The position numbers and the translations under genes were made by a program. This document shows positions 53,405 to 61,426 of a DNA stretch of 64,000 nucleotides, one piece after another. This DNA is from Microbacterium soli (GTDB lineage Bacteria > Actinomycetota > Actinomycetes > Actinomycetales > Microbacteriaceae): NCBI RefSeq assembly GCF_039539005.1, contig NZ_BAABCP010000001.1:310001-374000 (forward strand), given 5' to 3'. The notes beneath the pieces were generated by a model. That model was not told the DNA's origin and searched no databases. It worked only from the letters and a program-made list of their open reading frames with translations. How positions within the stretch are numbered: the stretch's first letter is position 1; the number at the start of each line of letters is the position of its first letter.

Positions 53405-55006
53405 GTGCAGGATGATACGTCGACGTCGAACGGTTCCCCAGCGAGCCGCCGGGAATGGGCGGGGCTGGCTGTGCTGGCCCTTCCCACACTGCTCATCTCA
53501 CTCGATATCGGCGTGCTCTTCCTCGCCTTGCCCCACCTGAGCGCGGATCTGGGAGCCGGTGGCGTCCAGCAACTGTGGATCACCGATATCTACGGGTTCA
53601 TGCTCGCCGGGTTCCTGATCACCATGGGCACTCTGGGCGACCGGATCGGACGCCGCAGGCTGCTGCTGGTCGGCGCGGCGGTGTTCGGCCTCGCCTCCGT
53701 GCTCGCCGCCTTCTCCCCCACTCCCGAGGTGCTGATCGCGGCACGCGGCCTGCTGGGAATCGCCGGGGCCACACTGATGCCTTCGACCCTGGCGCTGATC
53801 AGCACCATGTTCACCGACCCACGGCAGCGCGGCCTCGCCATCTCCGTGTGGGCAACCTGTCAGTTCACCGGAGCGGCCCTCGGGCCTGTCGTCGGGGGAC
53901 TGCTTCTGGAGCACTTCTGGTGGGGAGCGGCTTTCTTGCTGGGCGTGCCCGTGATGGTCCTGCTGCTCGCGCTGGGCCCGGTGGTGCTTCCCGAAACCAG
54001 GAGTCACGAAGCGGGCCGAATGGATCTGCCCAGCGTGGCCCTGTCGCTTGCCGCGCTTCTTCCGGTCGTCTACGGGGTCAAAGAGCTGGCTGTCCATGGT
54101 GTCGGCCTCCTGGCCATCACGGCGGTCGTCGTGGGCCTCGTCTTCGGCTCGGTCTTCGTGTACCGCCAGTTGACACTGGAGGATCCGCTGCTGGATCTCC
54201 GCCTGCTGTCACGTGCCCCGATCGGGGTCACCCTGACGGCCATGCTTCTCATCGGGGCCTGTCTGGCGGGCATGTTCCTGCTGACCAGCCAGTACCTGCA
54301 GAGCGTCCTGCGCTTCTCCCCCGCTGCGGCGGGGCTGTGGACCGCCTTCGGAGGGCTGTCGATCGCGGTGGGCTCCCTGCTGTCCCCGATGCTGACCCGG
54401 CGCATCCGGCACGCCACCGCCATCACGGCCGGGCTCGTCGTCTCCTTCGTCGGTTTTCTGCTTCTCACCGGGGTCGGCGCCGAGGACGGCTTGGTCGCCG
54501 CTGTGACCGGTATCTCCCTCATCCATCTGGGTGCCGGACCGCTCGTCTCCCTGGGGACCGGCCTCGTGGTGTCAGGAGTGCCGCCGGAGCGGGCCGGTTC
54601 GGCCGCGTCGATCTCCGAAACCAGCAATCACCTGGGGTCGACGCTGGGCATGGCCGCCCTGGGCACGCTCGCCGCAGCCGTCTACCACACCCGCATGGCG
54701 GGCTTTCCTGACGAGGCGGTTGAGACCGTCGCGGGTGCCGACGCCCTCGCAGCCCGGCTGCCCGAGGCACGGCGAGCGGAACTTCTCGACGCCGCCCATT
54801 CCGCCTTCGCCGAGGGGCTCAATGCCACCGCCTGGGTGGGTGCGGCCGTTACCGCCGCACTCGTGTCTCTCATCGCGGTCATGCTCCGCCGGACGGGCTC
54901 TTCCCCGGCAGCCGAAGACCCCCGCGCCCCCGAGGACCGAGAGCCGAGCGCACCTCAGCAGGAATCAGAGACCGCTGACAGAAGCAGAGACCCGCTCCGC
55001 GACTGA
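53405..55006 (+). CDS. DHA2-type MFS exporter (14-span, QacA/SmvA-like)
   Basis: 533 residues from GTG 53405, preceded by a strong purine-rich ribosome site (GGAAGGAGAGGAAG). Fourteen hydrophobic segments; motif A in DRIGRRRLLLVGA between spans 2 and 3, motif C-like GAALGPVVGGLLLEHFWWG in span 5. These fit drug/proton antiporters of the DHA2 family, which export cationic or aromatic drugs. The C-terminal 40 residues are hydrophilic and acidic. The 146-base gap upstream holds a short GGCCGGTTCGGCC palindrome but no clear promoter. Convergent with the sigma factor gene across five bases. Drug substrate unknown. Confidence 0.92.
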   Translation: MQDDTSTSNGSPASRREWAGLAVLALPTLLISLDIGVLFLALPHLSADLGAGGVQQLWITDIYGFMLAGFLITMGTLGDRIGRRRLLLVGAAVFGLASVLAAFSPTPEVLIAARGLLGIAGATLMPSTLALISTMFTDPRQRGLAISVWATCQFTGAALGPVVGGLLLEHFWWGAAFLLGVPVMVLLLALGPVVLPETRSHEAGRMDLPSVALSLAALLPVVYGVKELAVHGVGLLAITAVVVGLVFGSVFVYRQLTLEDPLLDLRLLSRAPIGVTLTAMLLIGACLAGMFLLTSQYLQSVLRFSPAAAGLWTAFGGLSIAVGSLLSPMLTRRIRHATAITAGLVVSFVGFLLLTGVGAEDGLVAAVTGISLIHLGAGPLVSLGTGLVVSGVPPERAGSAASISETSNHLGSTLGMAALGTLAAAVYHTRMAGFPDEAVETVAGADALAARLPEARRAELLDAAHSAFAEGLNATAWVGAAVTAALVSLIAVMLRRTGSSPAAEDPRAPEDREPSAPQQESETADRSRDPLRD

Positions 55007-55011
55007 GGGAA

Positions 55012-56271
55012 CTACTCGATGGGTATGCCCTCATCCTGCGACCGGCATGAGGATCGCCGATCTTCGCGTCGGGATTGCAGAAACGTGCGCTGCCCGGGGT
55101 CGACGGTCAGAGCGATCGCGCGATCATAAGCCCTGATCGCCTCATCATCGCGTCCGACGAGGCTGAGCAGATGCGCCCGAGTCGCCCAAGCCGGTTGGAA
55201 GCGCGGTGACTCGGCGATGACGTCGTCAAGCATGGTCAGACCTGCGACGGGCCCGTCGGTTTCGGCCGTCACCGCCGCCAGCGCCGTCTTGCTGCCCAAT
55301 GAAGGCGCGATCGCGTGCAGTTCTGCGTGCAGACTCCGCAGACTTCCCCAGGCGAGGTCATGTCCCGCGGCCCGGGCGCAGTGAAGGGCTTGAATGGCTG
55401 CCTCGAGCTGAAACCGCCCGACGGAGCGCCGAGCGTGCGCTTCTCGCAAGTGCTGATGCGCTCTGGCGATGAGGCCGGTGTCCCAGAGCGAGGTGTCCTG
55501 TGCTGCCAACGGAACGAAGCGGCCGTCCCCGGAGGCTCGGGCCGGCGCTCGCGCTGCGGAGAACAGTACGAGCGCTGCCAGTCCTCGAGCCTCCGGGTCG
55601 TCAGGTGCGAGTTCCGCGAGGACCTCGACGAGTCGCAGCGCCTCAGACGGCAGCGGGCGCGGCTCCTGCCCTCCTGTTTCCCACTCGATGACGTAGCACC
55701 CGTACACCGCCTCGAGTACTGACGCCATGCGACCCGGTACCTGCGTACGGTCAGGGATCTCGAACGAGATCCGGCTGTCCCTGATGCGTCTCTTGGCACG
55801 AACCAGGCGAGTGGCCATGGTGGCGGCGGGGATCGCGAACGCCTGTGCGATCTGCGCAGCCGTGAATCCCAGCACGGTGTTGAGCATGAGCGGTGCCCGG
55901 GCTGCGGGGTCGATCGCCGGGTGCGCGCAGACGAACAGGAGCTCCATCCGTTTGTCACCGATCGCGTCCGGGTCGATGTCCTCGACATATGAGAGCGACG
56001 CACCCGGCTCAGCGGCCAGCGGATCCGTCCGCCTCACCTCCGCGGACTTCCACCGATCACGCAGTCGGTTGCGGGCGACAGTGACGAGCCAGCCGGCCGG
56101 ATTGGCCGGCACCCCCTGATCCGTCCAGCCCCGCAGAGCCCGTTCCAGAGCATCCCCGAGTGCGTCCTCGGCAGCGGCCAGGTCGCCGTCGGCGGAGGCG
56201 AGCATCGCCACGAGACGGCCGTAGCCGTCTCGTGCGGCTGCCGCGGCGACGGCGTACGCATCCTCGCGCAT
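55012..56271 (-). CDS. ECF sigma factor with C-terminal extension (ECF42 type)
   Basis: 419 residues from ATG 56271; the longer frame overlaps the partner gene. Sigma region 2 covers about 15-75 (EDALGDALERALRGW, NPAGWLVTVARNRLRDRWK) and region 4 about 110-165 (MLNTVLGFTAAQIAQAFAIP, ATMATRLVRAKRRIR). The remaining 250 residues are a helical, TPR-like extension typical of ECF42 proteins, with YDRAIALTVDPGQRTFL near the end. Such sigma factors have no classical anti-sigma factor and are paired with DGPF/YCII proteins, as here, 7 bases upstream. The extension is thought to control activity. Confidence 0.9.
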   Translation of the reverse strand: MREDAYAVAAAAARDGYGRLVAMLASADGDLAAAEDALGDALERALRGWTDQGVPANPAGWLVTVARNRLRDRWKSAEVRRTDPLAAEPGASLSYVEDIDPDAIGDKRMELLFVCAHPAIDPAARAPLMLNTVLGFTAAQIAQAFAIPAATMATRLVRAKRRIRDSRISFEIPDRTQVPGRMASVLEAVYGCYVIEWETGGQEPRPLPSEALRLVEVLAELAPDDPEARGLAALVLFSAARAPARASGDGRFVPLAAQDTSLWDTGLIARAHQHLREAHARRSVGRFQLEAAIQALHCARAAGHDLAWGSLRSLHAELHAIAPSLGSKTALAAVTAETDGPVAGLTMLDDVIAESPRFQPAWATRAHLLSLVGRDDEAIRAYDRAIALTVDPGQRTFLQSRREDRRSSCRSQDEGIPIE

Positions 56272-56278
56272 ATCGGAT

Positions 56279-56665
56279 TCAATCCGTTCGATCGGGCACC
56301 GTCCATGCCCCGTTGACGAAAGAGGTCGCCACGGGGCGGACTTCGATGGAACCGTAGCTTGCCCCTGGGCATCTTTCGGCCCAAGCAACCGCGGCGTCCG
56401 CATTCGGGACATCGATGAAGAACACGCCGGCGAGTGCCTCCTTCGTCGCGGCGAAGGGGCCATCCTGAATCTGAGTGGTTCCCGTCCGCCGGGTCACCGT
56501 GGTCGTTGCATCCGAAGAGCGCAGCACCTCGGCGCCGACCAGCACCCCTGCCTGCTCCAGCGCTTTGGTGTACTCGTCGAACAGACGCTGCATCTCTCCC
56601 ATCTCATCCGCCGGGATCTCTCCGGGGGCGGGTTCTTCGTTGTGCAACAGCAGTGCGTATCGCAT
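56279..56665 (-). CDS. DGPF (YCII-related) protein, partner of the sigma factor
   Basis: 128 residues from ATG 56665 (GAGGAAG upstream). MRYALLLHNEE opens the YCII-like alpha-beta barrel fold, and IQDGPFAATKEALAGVFFIDV contains the name-giving DGPF motif, with a CPGASYGSIEVRPV end. In known ECF42 loci DGPF proteins are the main regulon of the sigma factor; their biochemistry is unresolved, and a role in sensing or modifying a small molecule is speculation. The pair is probably one operon read leftward with the sigma gene second. Confidence 0.92.
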   Translation of the reverse strand: MRYALLLHNEEPAPGEIPADEMGEMQRLFDEYTKALEQAGVLVGAEVLRSSDATTTVTRRTGTTQIQDGPFAATKEALAGVFFIDVPNADAAVAWAERCPGASYGSIEVRPVATSFVNGAWTVPDRTD

Positions 56666-56694
56666 GCGGGCTTCCTCATCTCGTTCCAAGGTGG

Positions 56695-56725
56695 TGTCCG
56701 ACCCTCTGCGGTCGGCTATTGACAT
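56695..56725 (-). promoter_or_regulatory. Candidate ECF42-dependent promoter of the DGPF-sigma operon
   Basis: On the minus strand TGTCAA (ending the plus-strand stretch at 56720-56725) is followed about 17 bases later by a CGGA element. This is close to the TGTCGA / CGA pattern reported for ECF42 targets and lies 30-60 bases ahead of ATG 56665. Only one copy is seen, so it is a weak call. Confidence 0.3.
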
Positions 56726-56824
56726 GACGACTCAACCGGTTCGAAATCGCCACTCCCTCACGAAGCGGCTCAGAGCGTCGAGGCCGATGTTCGAAGGCAG
56801 GCGACGTCGACCGGTTCGGAACGC

Positions 56825-57244
56825 TCAGTCCTGGGCGGTGGCATCAGTGGACCGGGGAGGCTGCCGGCCGCACTCGAGATGACGCGCCAGTGTCCGGCGC
56901 AGCTGCGCGACCTCGGCCTCGAGTTCACTGACTCGTTGCCGGAGCTCCAGCACTATTCGAACACCGGCGAGCGTGACCCCGTTGTCCGTGAGGTCGAGCA
57001 CTTCCCTGAGTCGATGGACCTCCTCTCTGCTGTAGCGGCGCTGCCCGCCTTCAGACCTGTCCGGCCGAACGATGTCAAGCCCGTCCAGGCGTCGCAACGC
57101 GGGTTGGGCGACGTCGAGCAGTTCAGCCACCTGGCCGATGGTGTAAAAGGACAGCGACGCATCGTCCAGCGGGGCCAACGGGGATCCACCGTCGTCTTCG
57201 GATGTGCCGTCCGGGCGATCAGGGCGGGGTGTGCGGACATCCAT
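56825..57244 (-). CDS. MerR/HspR-like transcriptional regulator
   Basis: 139 residues from ATG 57244 with a very good ribosome site (GGAGGTGA six bases ahead). MerR-type winged helix: YTIGQVAELLDVAQPALRRLDG, then GGQRRYSREEVHRLREVLDL, followed by a coiled coil RQRVSELEAEVAQLRRTLARHL. The pattern is nearest to HspR and other MerR-like repressors without a metal-binding loop. It is divergent from a glycosyltransferase gene, with an extended palindrome between, so repression of that gene and itself is likely. The signal is unknown. Confidence 0.85.
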   Translation of the reverse strand: MDVRTPRPDRPDGTSEDDGGSPLAPLDDASLSFYTIGQVAELLDVAQPALRRLDGLDIVRPDRSEGGQRRYSREEVHRLREVLDLTDNGVTLAGVRIVLELRQRVSELEAEVAQLRRTLARHLECGRQPPRSTDATAQD

Positions 57245-57390
57245 TCTGTGTCACCTCCGGTCGCGCGCATGTCCGGTATGGCGGTGGCGACCGCCCGAAG
57301 CGAACAAGGAGCGGACAGATCACCGGCCCCGGGACGTCGTCTCAGGAGAACCCTGGGAGCAGATCTCCATTGTATCTAGCAATGGCGAAG

Positions 57391-57422
57391 AAGTAACTTA
57401 CAATTCGTGTTGTAAGTTACTT
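57391..57422. promoter_or_regulatory. 13-bp-arm palindrome in the MerR/glycosyltransferase divergent region
   Basis: AAGTAACTTACAA (57391-57403) is the exact reverse complement of TTGTAAGTTACTT (57410-57422), with spacer TTCGTG. It lies 43 bases before the glycosyltransferase ATG in an AT-rich pocket. A smaller inverted repeat CCATTG/CAATGG (57367-57385) sits next to it. A strong candidate operator for the adjacent MerR-like protein; the pair could also be a stem in the leader. Confidence 0.75.
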
Positions 57423-57465
57423 GCATACGAAAGGGAACAGATCCCAAGGAGTCGAAAGAGGCCCT

Positions 57466-58653
57466 ATGGTGACCACCACGCAACTCGTACACCGCGAACT
57501 CCACGCCGAGGTCCGCTTCGGTCAGTACGCTCACGATCTCGAAACCCAGTGCTCCGGGACCGCGGACGGCTTTCCGGTGAGTCCATTGCGCGTGGCGATG
57601 GTGGCTCCGCCGTGGTTCGAGTTGCCGCCCGAAGGGTACGGCGGGATCGAGGCGGTCGTGGCCGGGCTCGTCGACCAATTGGTCGAGCGTGGACATCATG
57701 TGACGCTGATAGGTGCAGGTCGACACCGCACACGGGCACAGCGATTCGCGCCCGTCTTCGCAGAACCGCCCTCTTCTCTGCTGGGCGACCCGATGCCCGA
57801 GGTGCAAGCAGCCGCAGAAACCGCACGAGTGCTGGACGGTCTCGACGTCGACGTCGTGCACGACCACAGTCTGGCTGGGCCACTGCTCGCACGAGGACGG
57901 GTCACCCCGACGCTCGCGACCATGCACGGGCCTGTGACCGGCCCGAACGGCGACTACTACGCCACACTCGACCGCACCATCGATGTCGTGGCGATCTCGA
58001 ACGCGCAGCGTCGGATCAATCCGCGCCTGAACTGGATCGGCACCGTGTACAACGCCGTGGATGTCCCGTCGTTCCCTTTCGAGAGCCGCAAGGACGACTA
58101 CGTGCTCTGGCTGGGGCGGTTCAGCCCTGACAAGGGCGCCCATCTCGCCATCGACGCCGCCCGCGCCATAGGACGCCGCATCGTCCTGGCCGCCAAGCTC
58201 AACGAGCCGGAGGAACACTCCTACTTCGATCAGGCCATCAGACCTCGTCTCGCACCGGACGTCGAGTACGTCGGAGAAGCCGACAGCACCATGAAGCGCG
58301 AACTCTTCCGTCGTGCCGCAGCATTGGCCTTCCCCATCCAATGGGAAGAACCGTTCGGCATGGTCATGATCGAGGCCCTCGCATGCGGCACACCAGTGGC
58401 CGCCATCGGCCGCGGCAGTGTCCCCGAGGTCATCGACCATGGCCGCACCGGCATCATCGTCGACCGCATCGACCAGTTCCCGGCTGCCCTCGAAAAGGCC
58501 ATGAGGCTGGATCCCGCCGACTGCCGCCGCGATGCGGAGGAGCGATTCGATCTGCCCGTCATGGCCGCCGGGTACGAGAGGATCTACCGCATGCTCGCCG
58601 AAGGCTCCCGCGGTCTACATGCACTCGACACGGATGAGCGTCAGATCGCCTGA
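57466..58653 (+). CDS. Family 4 glycosyltransferase
   Basis: 395 residues from ATG 57466; an in-frame TTG at 57421 lies inside the palindrome and is not used here. After about 50 unusual residues the GT-B fold begins: RVAMVAPPWFELPPEGYGGIE for the N-terminal nucleotide loop (in two parts) and VDVVHDHSLAG; in the C-terminal domain YVLWLGRFSPDKGAHLAI and EEPFGMVMIEALACGTPVAA with the paired glutamates that bind the nucleotide sugar. Relatives are found beside stress regulators in actinobacteria, possibly making a glycolipid or compatible solute; that is not shown here. Control by the divergent MerR-like protein is likely from the shared palindrome. Confidence 0.88.
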   Translation: MVTTTQLVHRELHAEVRFGQYAHDLETQCSGTADGFPVSPLRVAMVAPPWFELPPEGYGGIEAVVAGLVDQLVERGHHVTLIGAGRHRTRAQRFAPVFAEPPSSLLGDPMPEVQAAAETARVLDGLDVDVVHDHSLAGPLLARGRVTPTLATMHGPVTGPNGDYYATLDRTIDVVAISNAQRRINPRLNWIGTVYNAVDVPSFPFESRKDDYVLWLGRFSPDKGAHLAIDAARAIGRRIVLAAKLNEPEEHSYFDQAIRPRLAPDVEYVGEADSTMKRELFRRAAALAFPIQWEEPFGMVMIEALACGTPVAAIGRGSVPEVIDHGRTGIIVDRIDQFPAALEKAMRLDPADCRRDAEERFDLPVMAAGYERIYRMLAEGSRGLHALDTDERQIA

Positions 58654-58717
58654 CCCGCCCGCTGCGCACTGATGCACCGCCTCGGGGGTCTATGGTGCTC
58701 CTCATCGTCCACCATGT

Positions 58718-59230
58718 CTACAGGGTCGCCGACGGTGAGGCGTCTTCGCGGAGATCCCTGAAGTACCTCGCAACCGGCCACCGCTTGAATCCGTTCGACT
58801 CATAAGCCCTCCGCGCGGGTGCATGGCCGACGTCGTCCCCGGTCTCAACCATGATCATTCTCATGCCGGCGGCGCGGGCTATCCCGGCTGCATGCTCCAT
58901 CAGGGCTTTACCGATTCCACGTCTCTGATGGACGGGGTCAACGACAAGAACGTAAATCTCGCCCATCCTGTCTTCCGGGTGCAGTCGAGTGCACACCCAT
59001 CCCACGGGACGGTCCCCATCGAGAGCCACGTGAACGTTGTCCGGTTCAGAGTCGAGGACCTCGGCAAGGTCGTTGTATTGACGTTGACGCCAGCCCTGTG
59101 GGTAGAACGTGTCATAGACGAACTCGGGGACTTCCGCAGCCAGGCGAGGGAACACAGGCTCCCAAGCACGTAGCGACAGCGCGAGCAGAGCTGCATGGAA
59201 GTCGGGTGTATAAGCGACGATGCGTGTCAT
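58718..59230 (-). CDS. GNAT family N-acetyltransferase
   Basis: 170 residues with AAGGAG upstream of ATG 59230. GNAT motif A is VLVVDPVHQRRGIGKALMEHA, the acetyl-CoA loop being RRGIGKA; MRMIMVETGDDVGHAPARRAYE is motif B with the Tyr region, and GFKRWPVARYFRDL closes the fold. The enzyme would transfer an acetyl group from acetyl-CoA to an amine; the acceptor is unknown. It converges with the glycosyltransferase gene. Confidence 0.9.
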   Translation of the reverse strand: MTRIVAYTPDFHAALLALSLRAWEPVFPRLAAEVPEFVYDTFYPQGWRQRQYNDLAEVLDSEPDNVHVALDGDRPVGWVCTRLHPEDRMGEIYVLVVDPVHQRRGIGKALMEHAAGIARAAGMRMIMVETGDDVGHAPARRAYESNGFKRWPVARYFRDLREDASPSATL

Positions 59231-59473
59231 CGGAGTCGGTCTCCTTTCCTCTCAGGAGGATAGATCCCTTCCCGCAACGCATCCGTGGTCAAGTCCCGTG
59301 TCATGGTGTCACTCTGGTCGTCTCCTTGACGGGTGATGGTCAGGCGGTCACCCGGCGGTCCCGCACCGTCGCATCGCGGATGCCGTGCACAGCGGGTCGC
59401 GTCAGACGGGATGTCCTGGTCCATCACTGTCGGGCCACGGGGCTGCGAGTCCCTGTGTCGGCCGCATACCGGC

Positions 59474-60874
59474 CTACTCGCAGGCGATTCCGTCACCATC
59501 GCGGTCCAGCTTGCGGGCGTATCCCGGATCCCCGGCGTGGAGGGGAGCGGCGCCGGCTGCCCGGACGGCGGTGCAGTTGGCGTAGTAGACGTCCTTCGAG
59601 GGTGCCTGCATGACCGGTGCAGGAGCTGAAGTGGCATGAGCGGGCGTCGGCGCGGGCACCGTTTCGACGGGCACAGGCTCCGGCGCGACCTTCGCGAACG
59701 CCGAGGTGAGCACGGGCTCGTCGGGGCATGCGCTCAGCACACGCGCGATCGCGTCGTGCTCGGCCTGGGTGACCCAGAGCCCATAGGTCGCCTTCACCGC
59801 GATCTGCCGGGCGACGTATGCGCATCGGAAATCCTTGTTCTTCGGCAGCCAGGTCGCTGCGTCGCCATCGTTCTTCTGCGCATTGGCTGAACCGTCGACG
59901 GCGAGCAGGTTCATCGGGTCGTTCGCGAACGTCGCGCGCTGATCGGCGCTCAACTGCTGTGCACCCTTCTGCCAGGCGTCTGAGAGGGCGACGACGTGAT
60001 CGATCTGGACGAACTCGGAGGTGCCCTGACCGCGCACGAAGCTGATCGACTGCCCCGTGTAGGGATCGGCGAGCACGCCGGAGAGCACCCGACAGGCTCC
60101 CGCACGCTCGATGCCCGAAAGGTCACGGGCGAGGATGTCGTTGCGGGTGTCGCAGCCGTTGTGGTCCACATCCAGCCAGCGCTGTCCGAACTGCGCCCGG
60201 TCGTACCCGGTCTTCGCCGCCCTACCCTTGACCGGCAGTGATTCCAGCACCTGCAGGGCCGTCAAGCCCTGAGTGCGTGAGGCGTCTCCCACCGTCGACG
60301 CATCGCCGACGAACGCCACCGGCACGTCATCACCGGCGTCGTCGGCCTCCGGGGAGGGGGTTCGGGACGGCTCGGCCGATGCCGCCGCCATGGAGTCTGT
60401 GGGCTCCGGTGCGCTCGAGGTGATCGGGGCAGACAGTGACGCGCGTGAGGAGTTGCCGATGACCGCGTTGGCGATGCTGCCCGTGAGCAGAAAGCACACC
60501 GCGGAAACAGCTGTCACGATCGTGGCGGCCCTCCGGTTGCCGAAGCGCAACCAGGTGGGCGTGTTCTTCACGAGCGCGACGATGCCGGTGATCAGCACCA
60601 CCAGCCACAGCACGGTGAAGATCGGCGAAAGCAGCACACCGATCAGCAGCGCCGCGACGCCGATGACGATCCATGCCCACACCGGGAGCTTCTTCTTCCC
60701 CCCGGCAGACGCCGACTGACCAGACCCCTGCGCGGGCGGCGGCAGAAGCGAAAGCGCCTGAGACGAGGGCTGGTGCATCTGCCGGACCTGCGCCGTCCAC
60801 GCGGCGCCGTCCCACCAGCGCACCCTGCCCGGGTCCGTCGGATCCGGATACCACCCGGCCATCGGCGTGCTCAT
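59474..60874 (-). CDS. Membrane-anchored HNH-type nuclease-like protein (DUF2510, DUF1524, excalibur)
   Basis: 466 residues from ATG 60874. Order of parts: a DUF2510 motif near 5-35 (AGWYPDPTDPGRVRWWDG), two or three hydrophobic segments about 60-150 (PVWAWIVIGVAALLIGVLL), a Ser/Pro-rich linker, an HNH/DUF1524 nuclease-like domain about 220-395 with EFVQIDHVVALSDAW and NLLAVDGSANAQKNDGD, and a C-terminal excalibur calcium-binding domain (YYANCTAVRAAGAAPLHAG and DRDGDGIACE). The nuclease and excalibur parts would be outside the cell. Secreted homologues are DNA-degrading enzymes; uptake or scavenging of DNA is a fair guess but untested. Confidence 0.85.
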   Translation of the reverse strand: MSTPMAGWYPDPTDPGRVRWWDGAAWTAQVRQMHQPSSQALSLLPPPAQGSGQSASAGGKKKLPVWAWIVIGVAALLIGVLLSPIFTVLWLVVLITGIVALVKNTPTWLRFGNRRAATIVTAVSAVCFLLTGSIANAVIGNSSRASLSAPITSSAPEPTDSMAAASAEPSRTPSPEADDAGDDVPVAFVGDASTVGDASRTQGLTALQVLESLPVKGRAAKTGYDRAQFGQRWLDVDHNGCDTRNDILARDLSGIERAGACRVLSGVLADPYTGQSISFVRGQGTSEFVQIDHVVALSDAWQKGAQQLSADQRATFANDPMNLLAVDGSANAQKNDGDAATWLPKNKDFRCAYVARQIAVKATYGLWVTQAEHDAIARVLSACPDEPVLTSAFAKVAPEPVPVETVPAPTPAHATSAPAPVMQAPSKDVYYANCTAVRAAGAAPLHAGDPGYARKLDRDGDGIACE

Positions 60875-61159
60875 CGTCAGTCTTCCGTATCCTTCTCGTC
60901 CCGTACAGTGCCCGCACTGCACCACTGCCCACATCGACAGTCACCGAAAGGCCGCTTCCGTACACGGTGGGCCACCGCCTGGACGTCAGCGAGACTCGTG
61001 GCTGCGTCCAGCTCGGTTCCCTGCGCTCATCATAGAACCCGGGCCTCCGCCAGAACAGACTCGAACACTCTCTGCGGTGTCGTTCCCGCCCTCCGAACGG
61101 TATGCAGTGGCCCTCACCGATAAGCCGCCCCGCCATGAGCCCCATTCCCCGGACAAGCC
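60875..61159. other. Gene-free gap
   Basis: This gap holds the promoter of the HNH-like protein gene. No coding frame, repeat or structured element stands out apart from the tRNA terminator that begins at 61160. Confidence 0.6.
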
Positions 61160-61194
61160 AGAAGGCCCGGAATCTCAAGGATTCCGGGCCTTCT
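61160..61194 (-). terminator. Terminator of the tRNA gene
   Basis: A perfect 15-bp stem (61160-61174 with 61180-61194) with a five-base loop lies just downstream of the tRNA on the minus strand. Confidence 0.8.
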
Positions 61195-61199
61195 CTTTG

Positions 61200-61273
61200 T
61201 TGCGGGGAGAGGATTTGAACCTCTGACCTCCGGGTTATGAGCCCGGCGAGCTACCGAACTGCTCCACCCCGCG
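61200..61273 (-). tRNA. Initiator tRNA-fMet (CAT anticodon)
   Basis: 74 bases on the minus strand fold as a full cloverleaf: acceptor CGCGGGG/CCCCGC, D arm GAGC/GCTC, anticodon stem CCGGG/CCCGG with loop CTCATAA, T arm AGAGG/CCTCT with TTCAAAT. Two traits mark an initiator: the first base C cannot pair with A72, and the anticodon stem ends in three G-C pairs. CCA is not encoded. A stem-loop terminator follows. Confidence 0.95.
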
Positions 61274-61426
61274 GCACGTCTTAAAGCCTAACATGCTCGT
61301 GAACAGTGGGCGAATCGAGCGGGCTCCCGGCAGCAGGCGGGCGTGTCGTGCCGCCGGCCCATCTCGGACCCTCGGACGCCGAGCCCGAATCCGGGATCCG
61401 ACCTCAGGGCGTCCGAGGCCGCCGGG

